A stretch of 64,000 bases of DNA from Chersky-806 sp038252255 (GTDB taxonomy: Bacteria > Actinomycetota > Acidimicrobiia > IMCC26256 > JAENVU01): positions 51,101-115,100 of the forward strand of contig JBBSAM010000013.1 in assembly GCA_038252255.1 (NCBI GenBank), read 5' to 3'. Under the pieces are notes generated by a model. It worked only from the letters and a program-made list of their open reading frames with translations. It was not told where the DNA came from and searched no databases. Below, piece after piece: positions 53,145 through 62,466 of this stretch; position 1 is the first letter of the stretch, and each line of letters opens with the position of its first letter. The translations under genes were made by a program, and so were the position numbers.

Positions 53145-54170
53145 ATGGAGCGCTACTCCCGCCGTCTCGTTCGTCGTGCCCGCACCCGCACCCGCACGGT
53201 TGTCGCCGTCGCGATCGTCGTGGTCGTCGGCCTGTCCGTGTCAGTGGCAGCCGCGACCGACTCCCTGTTCCCGTTGCAGCCGGGTGACACCGTCGCGGTC
53301 GGGTGCAACGGGTCGTACCTGTCACAGGATCGCTTGAGCCCGACGGTCCGCAAGCTGACCTGCAACGACTCGACGAACACCAGCACGAGCACAAGCACGA
53401 CGACGACAACGACGACGACCGGCCCGCCGATCATCGATGGCCAGCCACCTCCCGCGGTCACGGGTGGAGGGCTCTGGACCCGCGTCTTCGACGACGAGTT
53501 CAACGACACCCAGGTCGACACCACCCAATGGAACGTCCAGAACAACTCGACGTTCGGTTCAGGCAACAACGAGCTCGAGTGCTACATGGCCGCCAACACC
53601 ACCGAGTCCGGCGGCAGCCTCAACCTCGTTGCCCAATCCGGCGACACGGGCTGTCCCGGCTACCGGGTCTCGTCAGGGATGGTCACTCAGCGAAACCAGG
53701 GCGGACCCCAGCGCTTCAGCTTCACGCACGGCTACATCGAAGCCCGCATCAAGGTCTCCCCGTTCACACCGGCGCTCTGGCCCGCGTTCTGGCTCGTCGG
53801 AGCCGAAGGCGCGCCCTCGTGGCCGGCGTACGGCGAGATGGACGTCGCAGAGATGTACGGACCGCACCCGGACTACGCCGAACCCAACTACCACGACCAG
53901 AACGGGGGCAAGGGCAACGCCGAGGTGCACGTCGGCGACCTCGCGAGCTACCACACGTACGCGATGAACTGGACGGCCAACCAGATCCAGTGGTTCTACG
54001 ACGGAAACCTCGTCTCGAGCATCAGCGTGGCCAACAACTACCCCCACTCCGTCATCCTGAACCTCGCGGTGGGCGGCGACGGGCCCTCGTACTACGGAAG
54101 CCTCGGCGATCCGAGCTCGAGCCTGCCCTCCACCATGTCCGTCGACTACCTCCGGGTCTTCCAGTCCTAG
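53145..54170 (+). CDS. Secreted GH16 family glucanase-like protein
   Basis: The 341-residue product starts with a basic run and a membrane/signal segment (VVAVAIVVVVGLSVSVAAA), a short Cys-containing domain, a Ser/Thr run, then a GH16 jelly roll. Key features are FDDEFNDTQVDTTQW, HGYIEARIKV, the catalytic GEMDVAEM (Glu231, Asp233, Glu236; beta-bulge ExDxxE form) and ILNLAVGGDG. It probably cleaves beta-1,3/1,4-glucans or related glycans outside the cell. ATG 53145 fits the signal sequence and has GGGGA upstream; GTG 53109 would add 12 residues. Confidence 0.9.
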   Translation: MERYSRRLVRRARTRTRTVVAVAIVVVVGLSVSVAAATDSLFPLQPGDTVAVGCNGSYLSQDRLSPTVRKLTCNDSTNTSTSTSTTTTTTTTGPPIIDGQPPPAVTGGGLWTRVFDDEFNDTQVDTTQWNVQNNSTFGSGNNELECYMAANTTESGGSLNLVAQSGDTGCPGYRVSSGMVTQRNQGGPQRFSFTHGYIEARIKVSPFTPALWPAFWLVGAEGAPSWPAYGEMDVAEMYGPHPDYAEPNYHDQNGGKGNAEVHVGDLASYHTYAMNWTANQIQWFYDGNLVSSISVANNYPHSVILNLAVGGDGPSYYGSLGDPSSSLPSTMSVDYLRVFQS

Positions 54171-54317
54171 ATCGCGCCCACGCCGGGAATCCGCCGGCCG
54201 CCGAACGCTCGGCTTCCGATCGCGCTCTCAGGGTCGTGGGCCTCCGTGACGATCAAGCGGGCTCGGTACGGGACGGCGAGATCGAGCCGTCCCGCGCAAC
54301 CGCGATCTGGAGGAACG

Positions 54318-54668
54318 ATGAGCGTCGGAGAGAACCCGTTGGAGGACGAGCGGCGCGACCCCGGCCACGACCCGCAGCAGCACGTCGCACAGGTCTGGGC
54401 GGCCCCGATTGCCGATCTCGACTTCGACGGCTTGTTCCGGCTCGGGACCGCGTGTCTGGACGTGGCCGAGGCGACCGACGACCCCGAGCGAAGCGCCCTC
54501 CTCTGCGAGGTGGCGTTGACTCTTCTCGCCTACGCCGGCGGCAAGGACCCCGTGGTCGGTGAGCACATCGCAAGGCTGTGTGACCGCGAGCTGGCCACGG
54601 TCGCGCCGCAGTCGGAGATCGCCCGCGTCATCGCCGAGCTCGAGCGGCAGTTCCGCGCCCCCGCCTGA
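54318..54668 (+). CDS. Hypothetical acidic cytosolic protein
   Basis: The 116-residue protein is not recognised. It is acidic and helical (FDGLFRLGTACLDVAEATDD; IARVIAELERQFRAPA), with no signal or membrane segment. GGAGG precedes the ATG at the right spacing, which decides the start over the open frame beginning at 54246. It converges with the LamG gene 4 nt away. Confidence 0.65.
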   Translation: MSVGENPLEDERRDPGHDPQQHVAQVWAAPIADLDFDGLFRLGTACLDVAEATDDPERSALLCEVALTLLAYAGGKDPVVGEHIARLCDRELATVAPQSEIARVIAELERQFRAPA

Positions 54669-54672
54669 TTCA

Positions 54673-56994
54673 CTACGGCGCGAGCACTGCAGCTCCCGCG
54701 ACCCACAGCGCCGAGACCTGGGCGGGGGTGAACGCCACCGGGTGCACCGCCGCCTCGTCGATGCTCCCACCGAAGAAGTAGGACAGCGGCACCTTCTTAC
54801 CGTCGAAGTTCGTGCCGAACACCGTGTAGAAGTGCGCCAGATCGAGGTAGCCGACCCGGAAGAACGACACGCCGGTGTCGACGACGTTCGTCACGCCCAG
54901 CGTCTCGTTGAGGACGCCGTCCATGTACAAGGAGATCCTCGACCCGTTGAAGGTCGCCACCGCCTGGTGCCACTTGCCGTCGTTGTAGGTCGCCGTGCTC
55001 CGCACGAACGTGTTCGTCGGGTTGCCTACCGTGCCGCGGCGGATGCCGAACGCGACCTTGCCGTCGTTGTCCATCCAGATGGCGCGGTTCTCGCGGGAGC
55101 CGGCCCCGGTGGCCACGTTCGAGAACCCCATGATGGCGCCGCCGACATTGGTCGTCGTCTTGAACCACACCGACTGGGTGTACGGACCACTCGTCGCCAT
55201 CGAGACGGTCGAGCGGATGTACCCGGACGAGCCGTTGGTCGTCAGCGCCTTCTCGCCGATGAGCGCTCCGGGCTGGGCTCGCGTCACACCGCCGACGACC
55301 ACACCCGTCCGGTGATTCCCGGAGCTGTCCGACTGGGTGGTCCCGCCGCCGTTGAACCGCCAGAACAGCATCGGCTTCACCTGGCGCGCCGCGGACTGGT
55401 ACACGGGCTGTTTCGTGCCGGTGACAAGCACCGGTGCCGACGCCGGCGACCGCGGGCTGCTCACCTTCCCGTCGTTCGCCACGATCTGGTACGTGTTGAC
55501 CGAGCCCACCTTGCGGCCCTTGTCGATGAAGCGCAACGTGGGCAGCGACCACGGCCACGATTCCACCTTCACCCGGGCAATCGGGTTCGCACCACCGTTG
55601 CGGTACAACCGGTACGACAAGACACCGTCGTTGTTGTCGGCCACTCCCCGGCCCACGATCGCCACCGCGCCCGGTCCGGTCGCCATGACGGTCGGCGCGA
55701 GCGGAGTGTCCGGCACCGAGTTCCCGCCCGTCGGGCCGAAACGAGTCAGACCCTGCTGGTTCGCGCCGTTGACCTGTCCCTGGTCACCACCGACGAAGAT
55801 CTGGGTGCCGTCCGTCGCCATCACCTGCGGACCCACGGTGGTGTCCGTACCGGGGCTCCCACCGTTCGTGTTGGGGCTCCAGTGCCCGAGCCGCCCGTCG
55901 ACGATGCTGTGAACCTCGAGGCGGTGCCAGACGTTGAGCTTCGTCCTCGGGCCGGTGTACCCGCCCGGGTTCTTCGCGCAGTCATGGTTGTGCGAGCCGC
56001 GGTACAGCCAACCGTGCGCGACCGCCAACGAGGTCGACCCACCGAGGCACGAGTATTCGAAGTTCAGCGATCCGTCGGAGATGTTCGCCGAGTACACGCC
56101 TTCCCAACACCCGGGGCGCTGCGACTCCGCGGTGACATACGCGGTTGACCCCTCGGTGACGATGTCCGTCACGCGCGAGTCGCAACCGTCTCCATGAGAC
56201 ACTCTCGGCGCGACACCTTCCGCGTCCCAGGCGCGCAGCGAGCCGGTCGTCGGATCGAGCGATGCGATCGCGGCCTGGTTGTGGCCGTCGATCACGTCGT
56301 TCTCCCCGCCCACGAGGAGCCGGCTGCCGTCCGGCGCCAGCGCGCTCTCGGAGATCCGCTTGTCCGAAGACGCGTTGAACGTCGAGTTGACGTTGCCGGT
56401 GTTCACGCTGAGCCGGGCGATCCTGGTGCGCGACACGCCCTTCACATCCATGAAGTCGCCGCCGATGTACACGGCCGTATCGCTGGCCGTCACGGTCGCG
56501 ACCGTCGAGTCCGCGTCCGCCGTCCACGAGGCGTCGAGCGTGCCGGCCGGGAGGTTGAGCCGGGCGACGTGCTGACGCCCCTGTCCGCCGACGCTGGTGA
56601 ACGCGCCCACGACGTAAAGCTTCGTTCCGTCGGGCGACGCCGCGAGGTCCAGGATGCGCCCGTTCACGTTCGGGTTGAAGGCGGTGATGAGCGCGCCGGT
56701 GCTCGCGTCGAACGCGGCCAGGCGGTTGCGGGTCGTCTCACTCGTGCCGAGCGGAGCACCCGGTGGACGGACCCGGGTGAAGTCACCACCGGCGTAGACG
56801 ACGCCGTTCGAGACTGCGAGAGCCCAGACGGTGTTGTTCGTCTGCCACATGCTCGAGGCGACCGCACTGACGGGCTGGTCCGCGATCACGGCCGAAGCCG
56901 GAGCGATCTCCATGGCGGTCAGGCCGGCCGAGAGGAGCAGCGCGCTGAGCGCGGCCGCGACCGGCCGTCTCAAGCGAACCCTTCGAATTCCCAC
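54673..56994 (-). CDS. Secreted propeller-LamG surface protein, paralogue 1
   Basis: The 773-residue exported protein has a signal peptide (~35 residues), then a repeat-built propeller-like region (~40-420) with recurring VYAGGDFT, LYVVGAFTSVGG, VYIGGDFMDV and FVGGDQGQV units similar to delta-60/WD-like repeats. A fibronectin III-like stretch (~430-520) and a C-terminal LamG/concanavalin domain (~540-740: FWRFN, QSVWFKTT, MGFSN, GKWHQAVATFNGSRISLYMDG) follow. Such proteins usually bind carbohydrate or mediate adhesion. The neighbouring gene encodes a same-architecture paralogue. No enzymatic motif was seen. Confidence 0.82.
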   Translation of the reverse strand: MGIRRVRLRRPVAAALSALLLSAGLTAMEIAPASAVIADQPVSAVASSMWQTNNTVWALAVSNGVVYAGGDFTRVRPPGAPLGTSETTRNRLAAFDASTGALITAFNPNVNGRILDLAASPDGTKLYVVGAFTSVGGQGRQHVARLNLPAGTLDASWTADADSTVATVTASDTAVYIGGDFMDVKGVSRTRIARLSVNTGNVNSTFNASSDKRISESALAPDGSRLLVGGENDVIDGHNQAAIASLDPTTGSLRAWDAEGVAPRVSHGDGCDSRVTDIVTEGSTAYVTAESQRPGCWEGVYSANISDGSLNFEYSCLGGSTSLAVAHGWLYRGSHNHDCAKNPGGYTGPRTKLNVWHRLEVHSIVDGRLGHWSPNTNGGSPGTDTTVGPQVMATDGTQIFVGGDQGQVNGANQQGLTRFGPTGGNSVPDTPLAPTVMATGPGAVAIVGRGVADNNDGVLSYRLYRNGGANPIARVKVESWPWSLPTLRFIDKGRKVGSVNTYQIVANDGKVSSPRSPASAPVLVTGTKQPVYQSAARQVKPMLFWRFNGGGTTQSDSSGNHRTGVVVGGVTRAQPGALIGEKALTTNGSSGYIRSTVSMATSGPYTQSVWFKTTTNVGGAIMGFSNVATGAGSRENRAIWMDNDGKVAFGIRRGTVGNPTNTFVRSTATYNDGKWHQAVATFNGSRISLYMDGVLNETLGVTNVVDTGVSFFRVGYLDLAHFYTVFGTNFDGKKVPLSYFFGGSIDEAAVHPVAFTPAQVSALWVAGAAVLAP

Positions 56995-57033
56995 CAGAAC
57001 CCTCCCAGCACGTATGTTCCCGACGAATAGGAC

Positions 57034-57070
57034 ATTCTACGGACGCCCGTAACCCCAACAATGGGCCGAA
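57034..57070 (-). promoter_or_regulatory. Conserved upstream element of LamG paralogue 1
   Basis: On the minus strand TTCGGCCCATTG is followed after 19 nt by TAGAAT (-10-like) and then TTCGTCGG, 40-76 nt ahead of the start. The same words occur in the same order before paralogue 2. Confidence 0.5.
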
Positions 57071-57189
57071 AGCCTCAATAAGCGAGGACTTGAGCACTCT
57101 ACGCGCGCGAGTGGGCCACCCGGCTTCGGGCGGCCCATGGCGCCGGCCGGGGCGGATGACCGCACATCTGTTGGGTCACGCGAGCTTCG

Positions 57190-59523
57190 TCAGGCTGACG
57201 GACTCGCGGCGCCCGCGGCCCAGAGGCTCGCCACCTGCGCCGCGCTGAGCGCGGTCGAATGGGTGGCCGCCTCGTCCAGGCTGCCGTCGAAGAAGTAGCT
57301 CAGGAGCGCGGGCCGGCCGTCGAAATTCGACCCGAACACGGTGTAGAAGCTCGTCAGGTCCTGGTACCCGACCCGCGTGTAGCCCGAGCCCACGGGGACC
57401 AGCTCATCCGTGGCCGGCCGGGCGTACGTGCCGACGAGCACGCCGTCGAGGTAGAGCGAGATGCTCGTCCCGTCGAACGTCCCGGTCACGTGATGCCAGT
57501 TGCCGTCGTTGTAGGTGACGGCGCTGCGCACGAAGCTCGGCCGCGGGTCGCGTCCGACGCGTTGCGTCAGGATCCCGAACGCGACCTTGCCGTCGTTGTC
57601 CATCCAGATCGCCCGGTTGTTCGCCGTGCCCGCGCCCGTCGCCGCGTTCGAGAAGCCCATGATGGAGCCGCCGTGGTTCGAGGTGGTCTTGAACCACACC
57701 GACTCGCTGAAGGCCGCCGTCGGTTTGAACGCAACGTTCGAACGCACGTAACCCGTGGAGCCATCGGTGACGATGCCGCGGTTGCCGGCCAGCGCGCCGG
57801 GTTGGCGCCGCGTGACGCCACCGACGACCCGACCGCGGCTCTTGTTCGGCGACGTGTCGGCCATCAGCGGGCCCAAGGTGTGGAGACGCCAGTACGACGC
57901 GGGCGAGGTGGCCAGCATCTGCTTCTGGTACGTCGCCGGGCTCGTGGCCCGGACGGTCACGGCCAGCGAAGCGGGCGAACGCGATCCGCTCGTCGTGCCG
58001 TCGTTGGCTTGGATCTGATACGTGTGGCTCGAGCTCGCCGCGAGACCCGAGTCCTCGAAGCGCAGGACCGGCCGGGACCAGGGCCACGATTCGGCCGTCC
58101 GGGTGGCGATCGGCGTGTTGCCCCCGTCGCGGTAGAGCCGGTAAGTCAGGACGCCGTTGTTGTCGTCCGCGACGCCGTTGGCCACGATCGTGAGATGACC
58201 CGCGGCGGACGCGGTCCCGGTTGGGGCCACCGGGGTCTGCGGAGCAGAGTTCCCGCCGCTGGTGGTGAACCGGGTGAGACCTTCCTGGTTAGAACCGTTG
58301 ACCTGGCTCTGGTCTCCCCCGACGAAGATCGAGCTGCCGTCGGTCGCCATCACCTGCGGGCCGACCGTCGTGCTCGTGCCCGCGCTGCCGCCGTTCGTGT
58401 TCGGGGTCCAGTGGCCGAGCTCGCCGTCGCTCGTGCCGATCGCCTCGAGGCGGTACCAGACGAACGCGGTCGAGTCGTTCGGGCCCGTGAACCCGCCGGC
58501 GTTCTTCGTGCAGTCATGGTTGTGCGAGCCGCGGTAGATCCAGCCGTGCGCGACCGCCAGCGACGTCGAGCCGCCGAGGCACCAGCGGTTGAAGATCAGT
58601 GACCCGTCCGAGATGTTCGCGGCGTAGACACCTTCCCAGCATCCCGGGCGCGGCGCTTCGGCAGTCACGTACGCGACCGTGCCACTCACGACGATGTCGG
58701 TCAGGTTCGCATCGCATCCGCCGTTCGCCAGGCGGGGTGAGACACCGGTGGCTGCCCAAGGTCGCAACGCGCCGGTGGTCGGGTCGAGTGACGCGATTCC
58801 CGCCTGCGGCTGGCCGTTGACCACGTCGTTCTCGCCGCCGACGAGCACGCGGCTCCCGTCGGGCGCGATGGCGCTTTCCGTGATCCGCTTGTCCGACGAC
58901 GCGGTGAACGTGGCGCTGACGTCGCCGTTCTGCGTGCTCAAGCGAGCGAGGCGCGTGCGGTTCACGTTCTTGATCGTGGTGAAGTCGCCACCCACGTACA
59001 CCGCGCTGCTGTTCACCGCGACCGTTGCCACGCTCCCATCCGCGTTCGCGCTCCACCCCGAATCGACCGAGCCACTCGGCAGGTTCAACCGGGCGATGCG
59101 CTGACGGGTGGCGCCCCCGACCGTGGTGAACGATCCGGCGACGTAGAGCTTCGACCCGTCGGGGGACACGGCAACGTCGAGGACCCGCCCGTTGACGTTG
59201 GGGTTGAACGACGTGATCAGCGCGCCGGTGCTCGCGTTGAAGGCCGCGAGGTGGTTCCGGGTCACCTCACCGGTACCGAGGGCTGCGCCCGGCGGGCGGA
59301 CCGAGGTGAAGTCGCCGCCTGCGTAGACGACCCCGTTCTTCACGTCGAGGGCCCAGACGGTGTTGTTCGTCTGCCACATGCTCGAGGCGACGGCGCTGAC
59401 CGGCTGGTCGGGGACCACCGCCGAGGCCGGGGCGATCTCCGCGGCGGTCAGACCGGCCGAGAGCAACAGCCCGGTTACCGCCGCCGCGAACCCGCGACGT
59501 GCTCGTCCCCTGGCTGCCCGCAC
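57190..59523 (-). CDS. Secreted propeller-LamG surface protein, paralogue 2
   Basis: The 777-residue exported protein has the same layout as the gene downstream: signal peptide, VYAGGDFTSVRPPG-type repeats to ~residue 420, FN3-like linker, and a LamG domain (ESVWFKTTSNHGG; GNWHHVTGTFDGTSISLYLDG). By eye more than half of the residues match paralogue 1 throughout, including SMWQTNNTVWAL and the CWEGVY/GSHNHDC segments with conserved cysteines. This indicates tandem duplication. Probable role: glycan binding or adhesion at the cell surface. Confidence 0.82.
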   Translation of the reverse strand: MRAARGRARRGFAAAVTGLLLSAGLTAAEIAPASAVVPDQPVSAVASSMWQTNNTVWALDVKNGVVYAGGDFTSVRPPGAALGTGEVTRNHLAAFNASTGALITSFNPNVNGRVLDVAVSPDGSKLYVAGSFTTVGGATRQRIARLNLPSGSVDSGWSANADGSVATVAVNSSAVYVGGDFTTIKNVNRTRLARLSTQNGDVSATFTASSDKRITESAIAPDGSRVLVGGENDVVNGQPQAGIASLDPTTGALRPWAATGVSPRLANGGCDANLTDIVVSGTVAYVTAEAPRPGCWEGVYAANISDGSLIFNRWCLGGSTSLAVAHGWIYRGSHNHDCTKNAGGFTGPNDSTAFVWYRLEAIGTSDGELGHWTPNTNGGSAGTSTTVGPQVMATDGSSIFVGGDQSQVNGSNQEGLTRFTTSGGNSAPQTPVAPTGTASAAGHLTIVANGVADDNNGVLTYRLYRDGGNTPIATRTAESWPWSRPVLRFEDSGLAASSSHTYQIQANDGTTSGSRSPASLAVTVRATSPATYQKQMLATSPASYWRLHTLGPLMADTSPNKSRGRVVGGVTRRQPGALAGNRGIVTDGSTGYVRSNVAFKPTAAFSESVWFKTTSNHGGSIMGFSNAATGAGTANNRAIWMDNDGKVAFGILTQRVGRDPRPSFVRSAVTYNDGNWHHVTGTFDGTSISLYLDGVLVGTYARPATDELVPVGSGYTRVGYQDLTSFYTVFGSNFDGRPALLSYFFDGSLDEAATHSTALSAAQVASLWAAGAASPSA

Positions 59524-59562
59524 CTGAATACTCCCAAACCGTACGTATCCGACGAAACGAGC

Positions 59563-59602
59563 AGTCTAGGAGGGGTGCTCCGGCGCCGGGCAATGGGCCG
59601 AA
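59563..59602 (-). promoter_or_regulatory. Conserved upstream element of LamG paralogue 2
   Basis: TTCGGCCCATTG, 22-nt gap, TAGACT (-10-like), then TTCGTCGG, 40-79 nt before the start. The first word is identical to that before paralogue 1, while the intervening bases differ, so the match is not merely recent duplication. Confidence 0.5.
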
Positions 59603-59665
59603 GGACTCATCGTGGTCGCCTCGCGGCTCTCCGTGACCAGTGGCGGCTTCGGGCCGGCGAAGGGA

Positions 59666-61006
59666 TCAGGGGACGATGCGGGTGGCGCCGGCGAAGCCCT
59701 TCGCCGGATCCACCCGAGCTGCGTCCACGATGACGCCGTAGGCGCGACCCTTGGCCTCCACGACGAGGCCGCCGCCGATCGCCATCGTGACGTGCTCCGA
59801 GCCGTCGGGCCCGTAGGCCAGGAGATCCCCGGGGCGCAGTGCGTCGGGTGGCACCGGCACGCCGAGATGGAGCTGGGCCCCGGAGAAGTGCGGGAGCCCG
59901 AGCCGGATCTGCGCGTACGCAGCCTTCGTGAGGCCCGAGCAGTCGTAGGTGTCGGGCCCGGCGGTCGCGTAGACGTACGCCTTGCCGACCTGGCGCAGGG
60001 CGAACAGGGTCGCGTGCAGCACGTTGGGCGGTGTCAGGTCCCAATCGCGCTCGATCGCCGCCGCGGTCGCCTGGCGGTCGCCGGTCCCCTTGCGGGCCAG
60101 CTCCAACGCGAGCGTGTGGCGGGCGGCGAGCCACGCAGCGTCGGTGGCCGGCACCTTCTGGGCCAGGATCAGCTTGAACAGCTGCTGGTCGGCGGCGTCC
60201 GCGAGCAGGGCGATGGGACTCGGGCCGGTCGGGACGTAGACGACATCACCGTTGACCGTGGTGATGGTCCCGTTGCTGTCGGCGAGCTTGTCCAGCAGCC
60301 GGTTGAGGCGGGTGAGTGCATCTTCCAGCTGCGTGTCCACCAACGTCCGTTGCGAACGTTGGTTCCCGAGCTGGTGCTCGAGGCGGGTCTCCGACCGATC
60401 GAGCTGCTTGATCTCCGCGCGCGTCGCCGCGTCGGCGGCGGCGACGAGATAGACGGCGCGCTCCTCGGCGAGTCCCCGTTCGGTGATGACGCCGAGGCTC
60501 CATCCGGACGACTGGCCCCGGTAGGTCGCGACGGCCCGGTCCAGCCGCACCGCCTGCTCGCGCTTGCGCGCGGACCGCACCCGCTTCAGCTTGGCCTCGT
60601 TCGCCTGGATCGAGACGTCCAGCGCGAGGCGCCGCTGGCTGATCAGATCGACCTTGGCCCGCTCCAGCGTCAGCTCGGCCATCGCCGCCACGAGCGAGTC
60701 GTCCGGCAGCACCACGCCGCTCTTGTTCAGCTCGGGTGGCCCGGCCGTCGGGTTGAGATCCGCCGTGGGTGCCGCGGCCGCGGGGTCGGGTGCCGCCGTC
60801 CCGCCCGGAGTGGTGGTGGTCGTGGTGGTCGTGGTGGTCGTGCTGGTCTTCGGACCGGCATTCTCGGAACCCGGCTGCGGCGCCGTCACCCCGGTCGGTC
60901 CCGACCCGCTCTCACCGGTCGGACCCGTCGCCGCGCCCACCGGAGCGGCAAACGCCGTCATGGCGAGCACCAGAATTGCCACGGAGCGCGGCAAGTACCG
61001 CGACAC
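59666..61006 (-). CDS. Secreted NlpC/P60 peptidoglycan endopeptidase
   Basis: The 446-residue protein has a signal peptide (SVAILVLAMTAFAAPVGA), a long Thr run, a coiled-coil middle (~110-260) and a C-terminal NlpC/P60 domain with the catalytic Cys356 in YDCSGLT and His405 in SEHVTMAIG. It would cut stem peptides during growth or division, like RipA-type hydrolases regulated by FtsX. GTG at 61006 is chosen because GAGGAA lies 7 nt upstream and the signal peptide starts there; ATG 61042 is an alternative. Confidence 0.9.
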   Translation of the reverse strand: MSRYLPRSVAILVLAMTAFAAPVGAATGPTGESGSGPTGVTAPQPGSENAGPKTSTTTTTTTTTTTPGGTAAPDPAAAAPTADLNPTAGPPELNKSGVVLPDDSLVAAMAELTLERAKVDLISQRRLALDVSIQANEAKLKRVRSARKREQAVRLDRAVATYRGQSSGWSLGVITERGLAEERAVYLVAAADAATRAEIKQLDRSETRLEHQLGNQRSQRTLVDTQLEDALTRLNRLLDKLADSNGTITTVNGDVVYVPTGPSPIALLADAADQQLFKLILAQKVPATDAAWLAARHTLALELARKGTGDRQATAAAIERDWDLTPPNVLHATLFALRQVGKAYVYATAGPDTYDCSGLTKAAYAQIRLGLPHFSGAQLHLGVPVPPDALRPGDLLAYGPDGSEHVTMAIGGGLVVEAKGRAYGVIVDAARVDPAKGFAGATRIVP

Positions 61007-61252
61007 GTGACGTTTCCTCGGCCCGCGCAAGCTCCGCCCCATCAGACTTCTCGGCCTCCACCCGACAACCACGGAGAGTGGTCGGGAGATAGGTTAGTCG
61101 TTCGCGTGGCGTGGCGGCGCCGTCGAGGCCCGGGTTCAGGCAGGGTTCACGGGCACGTCGTCTCGTGTCTCAACTGGCCAAGGCGCCGGTCGATCGACTC
61201 CGGCCGTCACATCTGGGCCCATGTCTCTCGCCGCCGAGGTCTCGCCCCTCGG

Positions 61253-61963
61253 TCAGGAGCGCACCCGGCTCCGCTCGGGCAACAGGTCGCCAACTTCCTG
61301 GGGAGCTGGCACGGCCGGCGGTGGCGGCGACGCATCCACGGCCGACGCCGGATCGGCACGCGCGCTCACTTGACGCGACGCCGCGCGCGCCGCCGCAGGA
61401 ACGCGAGAGCTCGCCGGGGGCCGCGGCGCAAGCTTCGCGAGCAAGCGGACGACGAGCAGGAAGCCGACCAGCGTGCTCACGATCATCACGGAGAAGATCA
61501 CGGCCTGGTTGCCGCGCTCGGTACCCGCTACGAACAGATGAACGGACGCGATCACGAAGAGCGGGAAGCCCAGCGCGTGGATCGCGCGCCACCACTTCTT
61601 CGGGAACCGGCGCCCGAGCAGTGAGGTCACCTCGATCGCCACGAGGAGATAGAACGCGACGACCCCCCACGCCACCGCACCGGGCTTCCACGCCGATGCC
61701 ATCGGGACGAGCAGGTCGGTGAGGCTGAACGGCGCGAAGTGGTCGAGCATCAGCGCGCTCATGTGCACGAGGACAAAGACCACGGCCAAGCCACCGAGGT
61801 GGCGGTGCAGCCCGAGCAGCCACGCGGGCGGAGTGCTCTTGCTCAGCGCCTTCGTCGAGATCAACAGGCCCCACAGGACCGCGAGGGCCAGCAGCATCCA
61901 CGCCACCAAGCCGCTGGCGCGGCTGACGTACCACCAGATCTTCGGGTCGACCGCTGCGAGCAT
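61253..61963 (-). CDS. Ferric-reductase-like transmembrane protein
   Basis: The 236-residue protein has six hydrophobic helices with paired histidines in helices (LHRHLGGLAVVFVLVHMSAL; AIHALGFPLFVIASVHLF), the haem-ligand layout of the ferric reductase-like transmembrane domain (cytochrome b/MsrQ-like). Residues 185-236 form an Ala/Pro/Arg-rich cytosolic tail. No flavin or NADPH domain is attached, so an electron donor must come from elsewhere. Its start overlaps the previous gene's stop by one base, and it is last of a three-gene set. Confidence 0.8.
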   Translation of the reverse strand: MLAAVDPKIWWYVSRASGLVAWMLLALAVLWGLLISTKALSKSTPPAWLLGLHRHLGGLAVVFVLVHMSALMLDHFAPFSLTDLLVPMASAWKPGAVAWGVVAFYLLVAIEVTSLLGRRFPKKWWRAIHALGFPLFVIASVHLFVAGTERGNQAVIFSVMIVSTLVGFLLVVRLLAKLAPRPPASSRVPAAARAASRQVSARADPASAVDASPPPPAVPAPQEVGDLLPERSRVRS

Positions 61964-62466
61964 CAGCTCCCGCCCGTCACCGGGGGTGGAGGTGGTGGTG
62001 CGGGGGCTGCGGTGGGAGGCGGGGTGGGCGCAGGTGCCGGCGTGGGCGCCGCGGTCGGTGGCGGAGCGGGAGCCGGAGCCGGAGCCGCACTCGGTGCCGG
62101 TGAGGGCGTGGCGGCAGCTGGCGCCGCGGCGGGTGCCGCGGGCGTCGCTGCCGAAGGTCCTCCACCGCCGGACGTGGATGCGGAGGTCGAAGCGTTCGCC
62201 GGCGCGGCGGCACCTGGAGCCGGTACCGGAGCCGGGCCGGGCGGCGCGCCGGCCGCCGGTGTACCCGCCGGTGCCGCCGTCGCGCTCGCGATGCCCGGTG
62301 CCGACGCGGCTCCGGGAGCAGTCGCGTCCGTCGGCGTCGTCGCGGCCCTCGCCGCCGGCGCACTGGTGGCCAGTGCCGCGATGATCGCGAACGTCGCCGC
62401 CGCGCTCGCGCCGGTGGCCAGGATCCGGCTGGCGAGCGCCGCGGGGGCCCGCTCAGTCATCGCCAC
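61963..62466 (-). CDS. Ala/Pro-rich exported low-complexity protein
   Basis: The 167-residue protein has one N-terminal hydrophobic segment (ATFAIIAALATSAPAARA), and the rest is Ala, Pro, Thr and Ser with PAPAPAP runs and a VTGGS end. No domain is visible. It is placed between an overlapping exported protein gene and the ferric-reductase-like gene, so it is likely a cell-wall spacer or anchor in that set. The composition makes the frame harder to confirm, but the overlaps (14 nt and 1 nt) support it. Confidence 0.55.
   Translation of the reverse strand: MAMTERAPAALASRILATGASAAATFAIIAALATSAPAARAATTPTDATAPGAASAPGIASATAAPAGTPAAGAPPGPAPVPAPGAAAPANASTSASTSGGGGPSAATPAAPAAAPAAATPSPAPSAAPAPAPAPPPTAAPTPAPAPTPPPTAAPAPPPPPPVTGGS

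Noticed and set aside
61007..61252. c-di-AMP (ydaO-type) riboswitch upstream of the NlpC/P60 gene
   Set aside because: Such switches often precede cell-wall hydrolases, and a CTAACCT word is present, but the remaining conserved blocks could not be found. A covariance-model search (Rfam RF00379) would decide.
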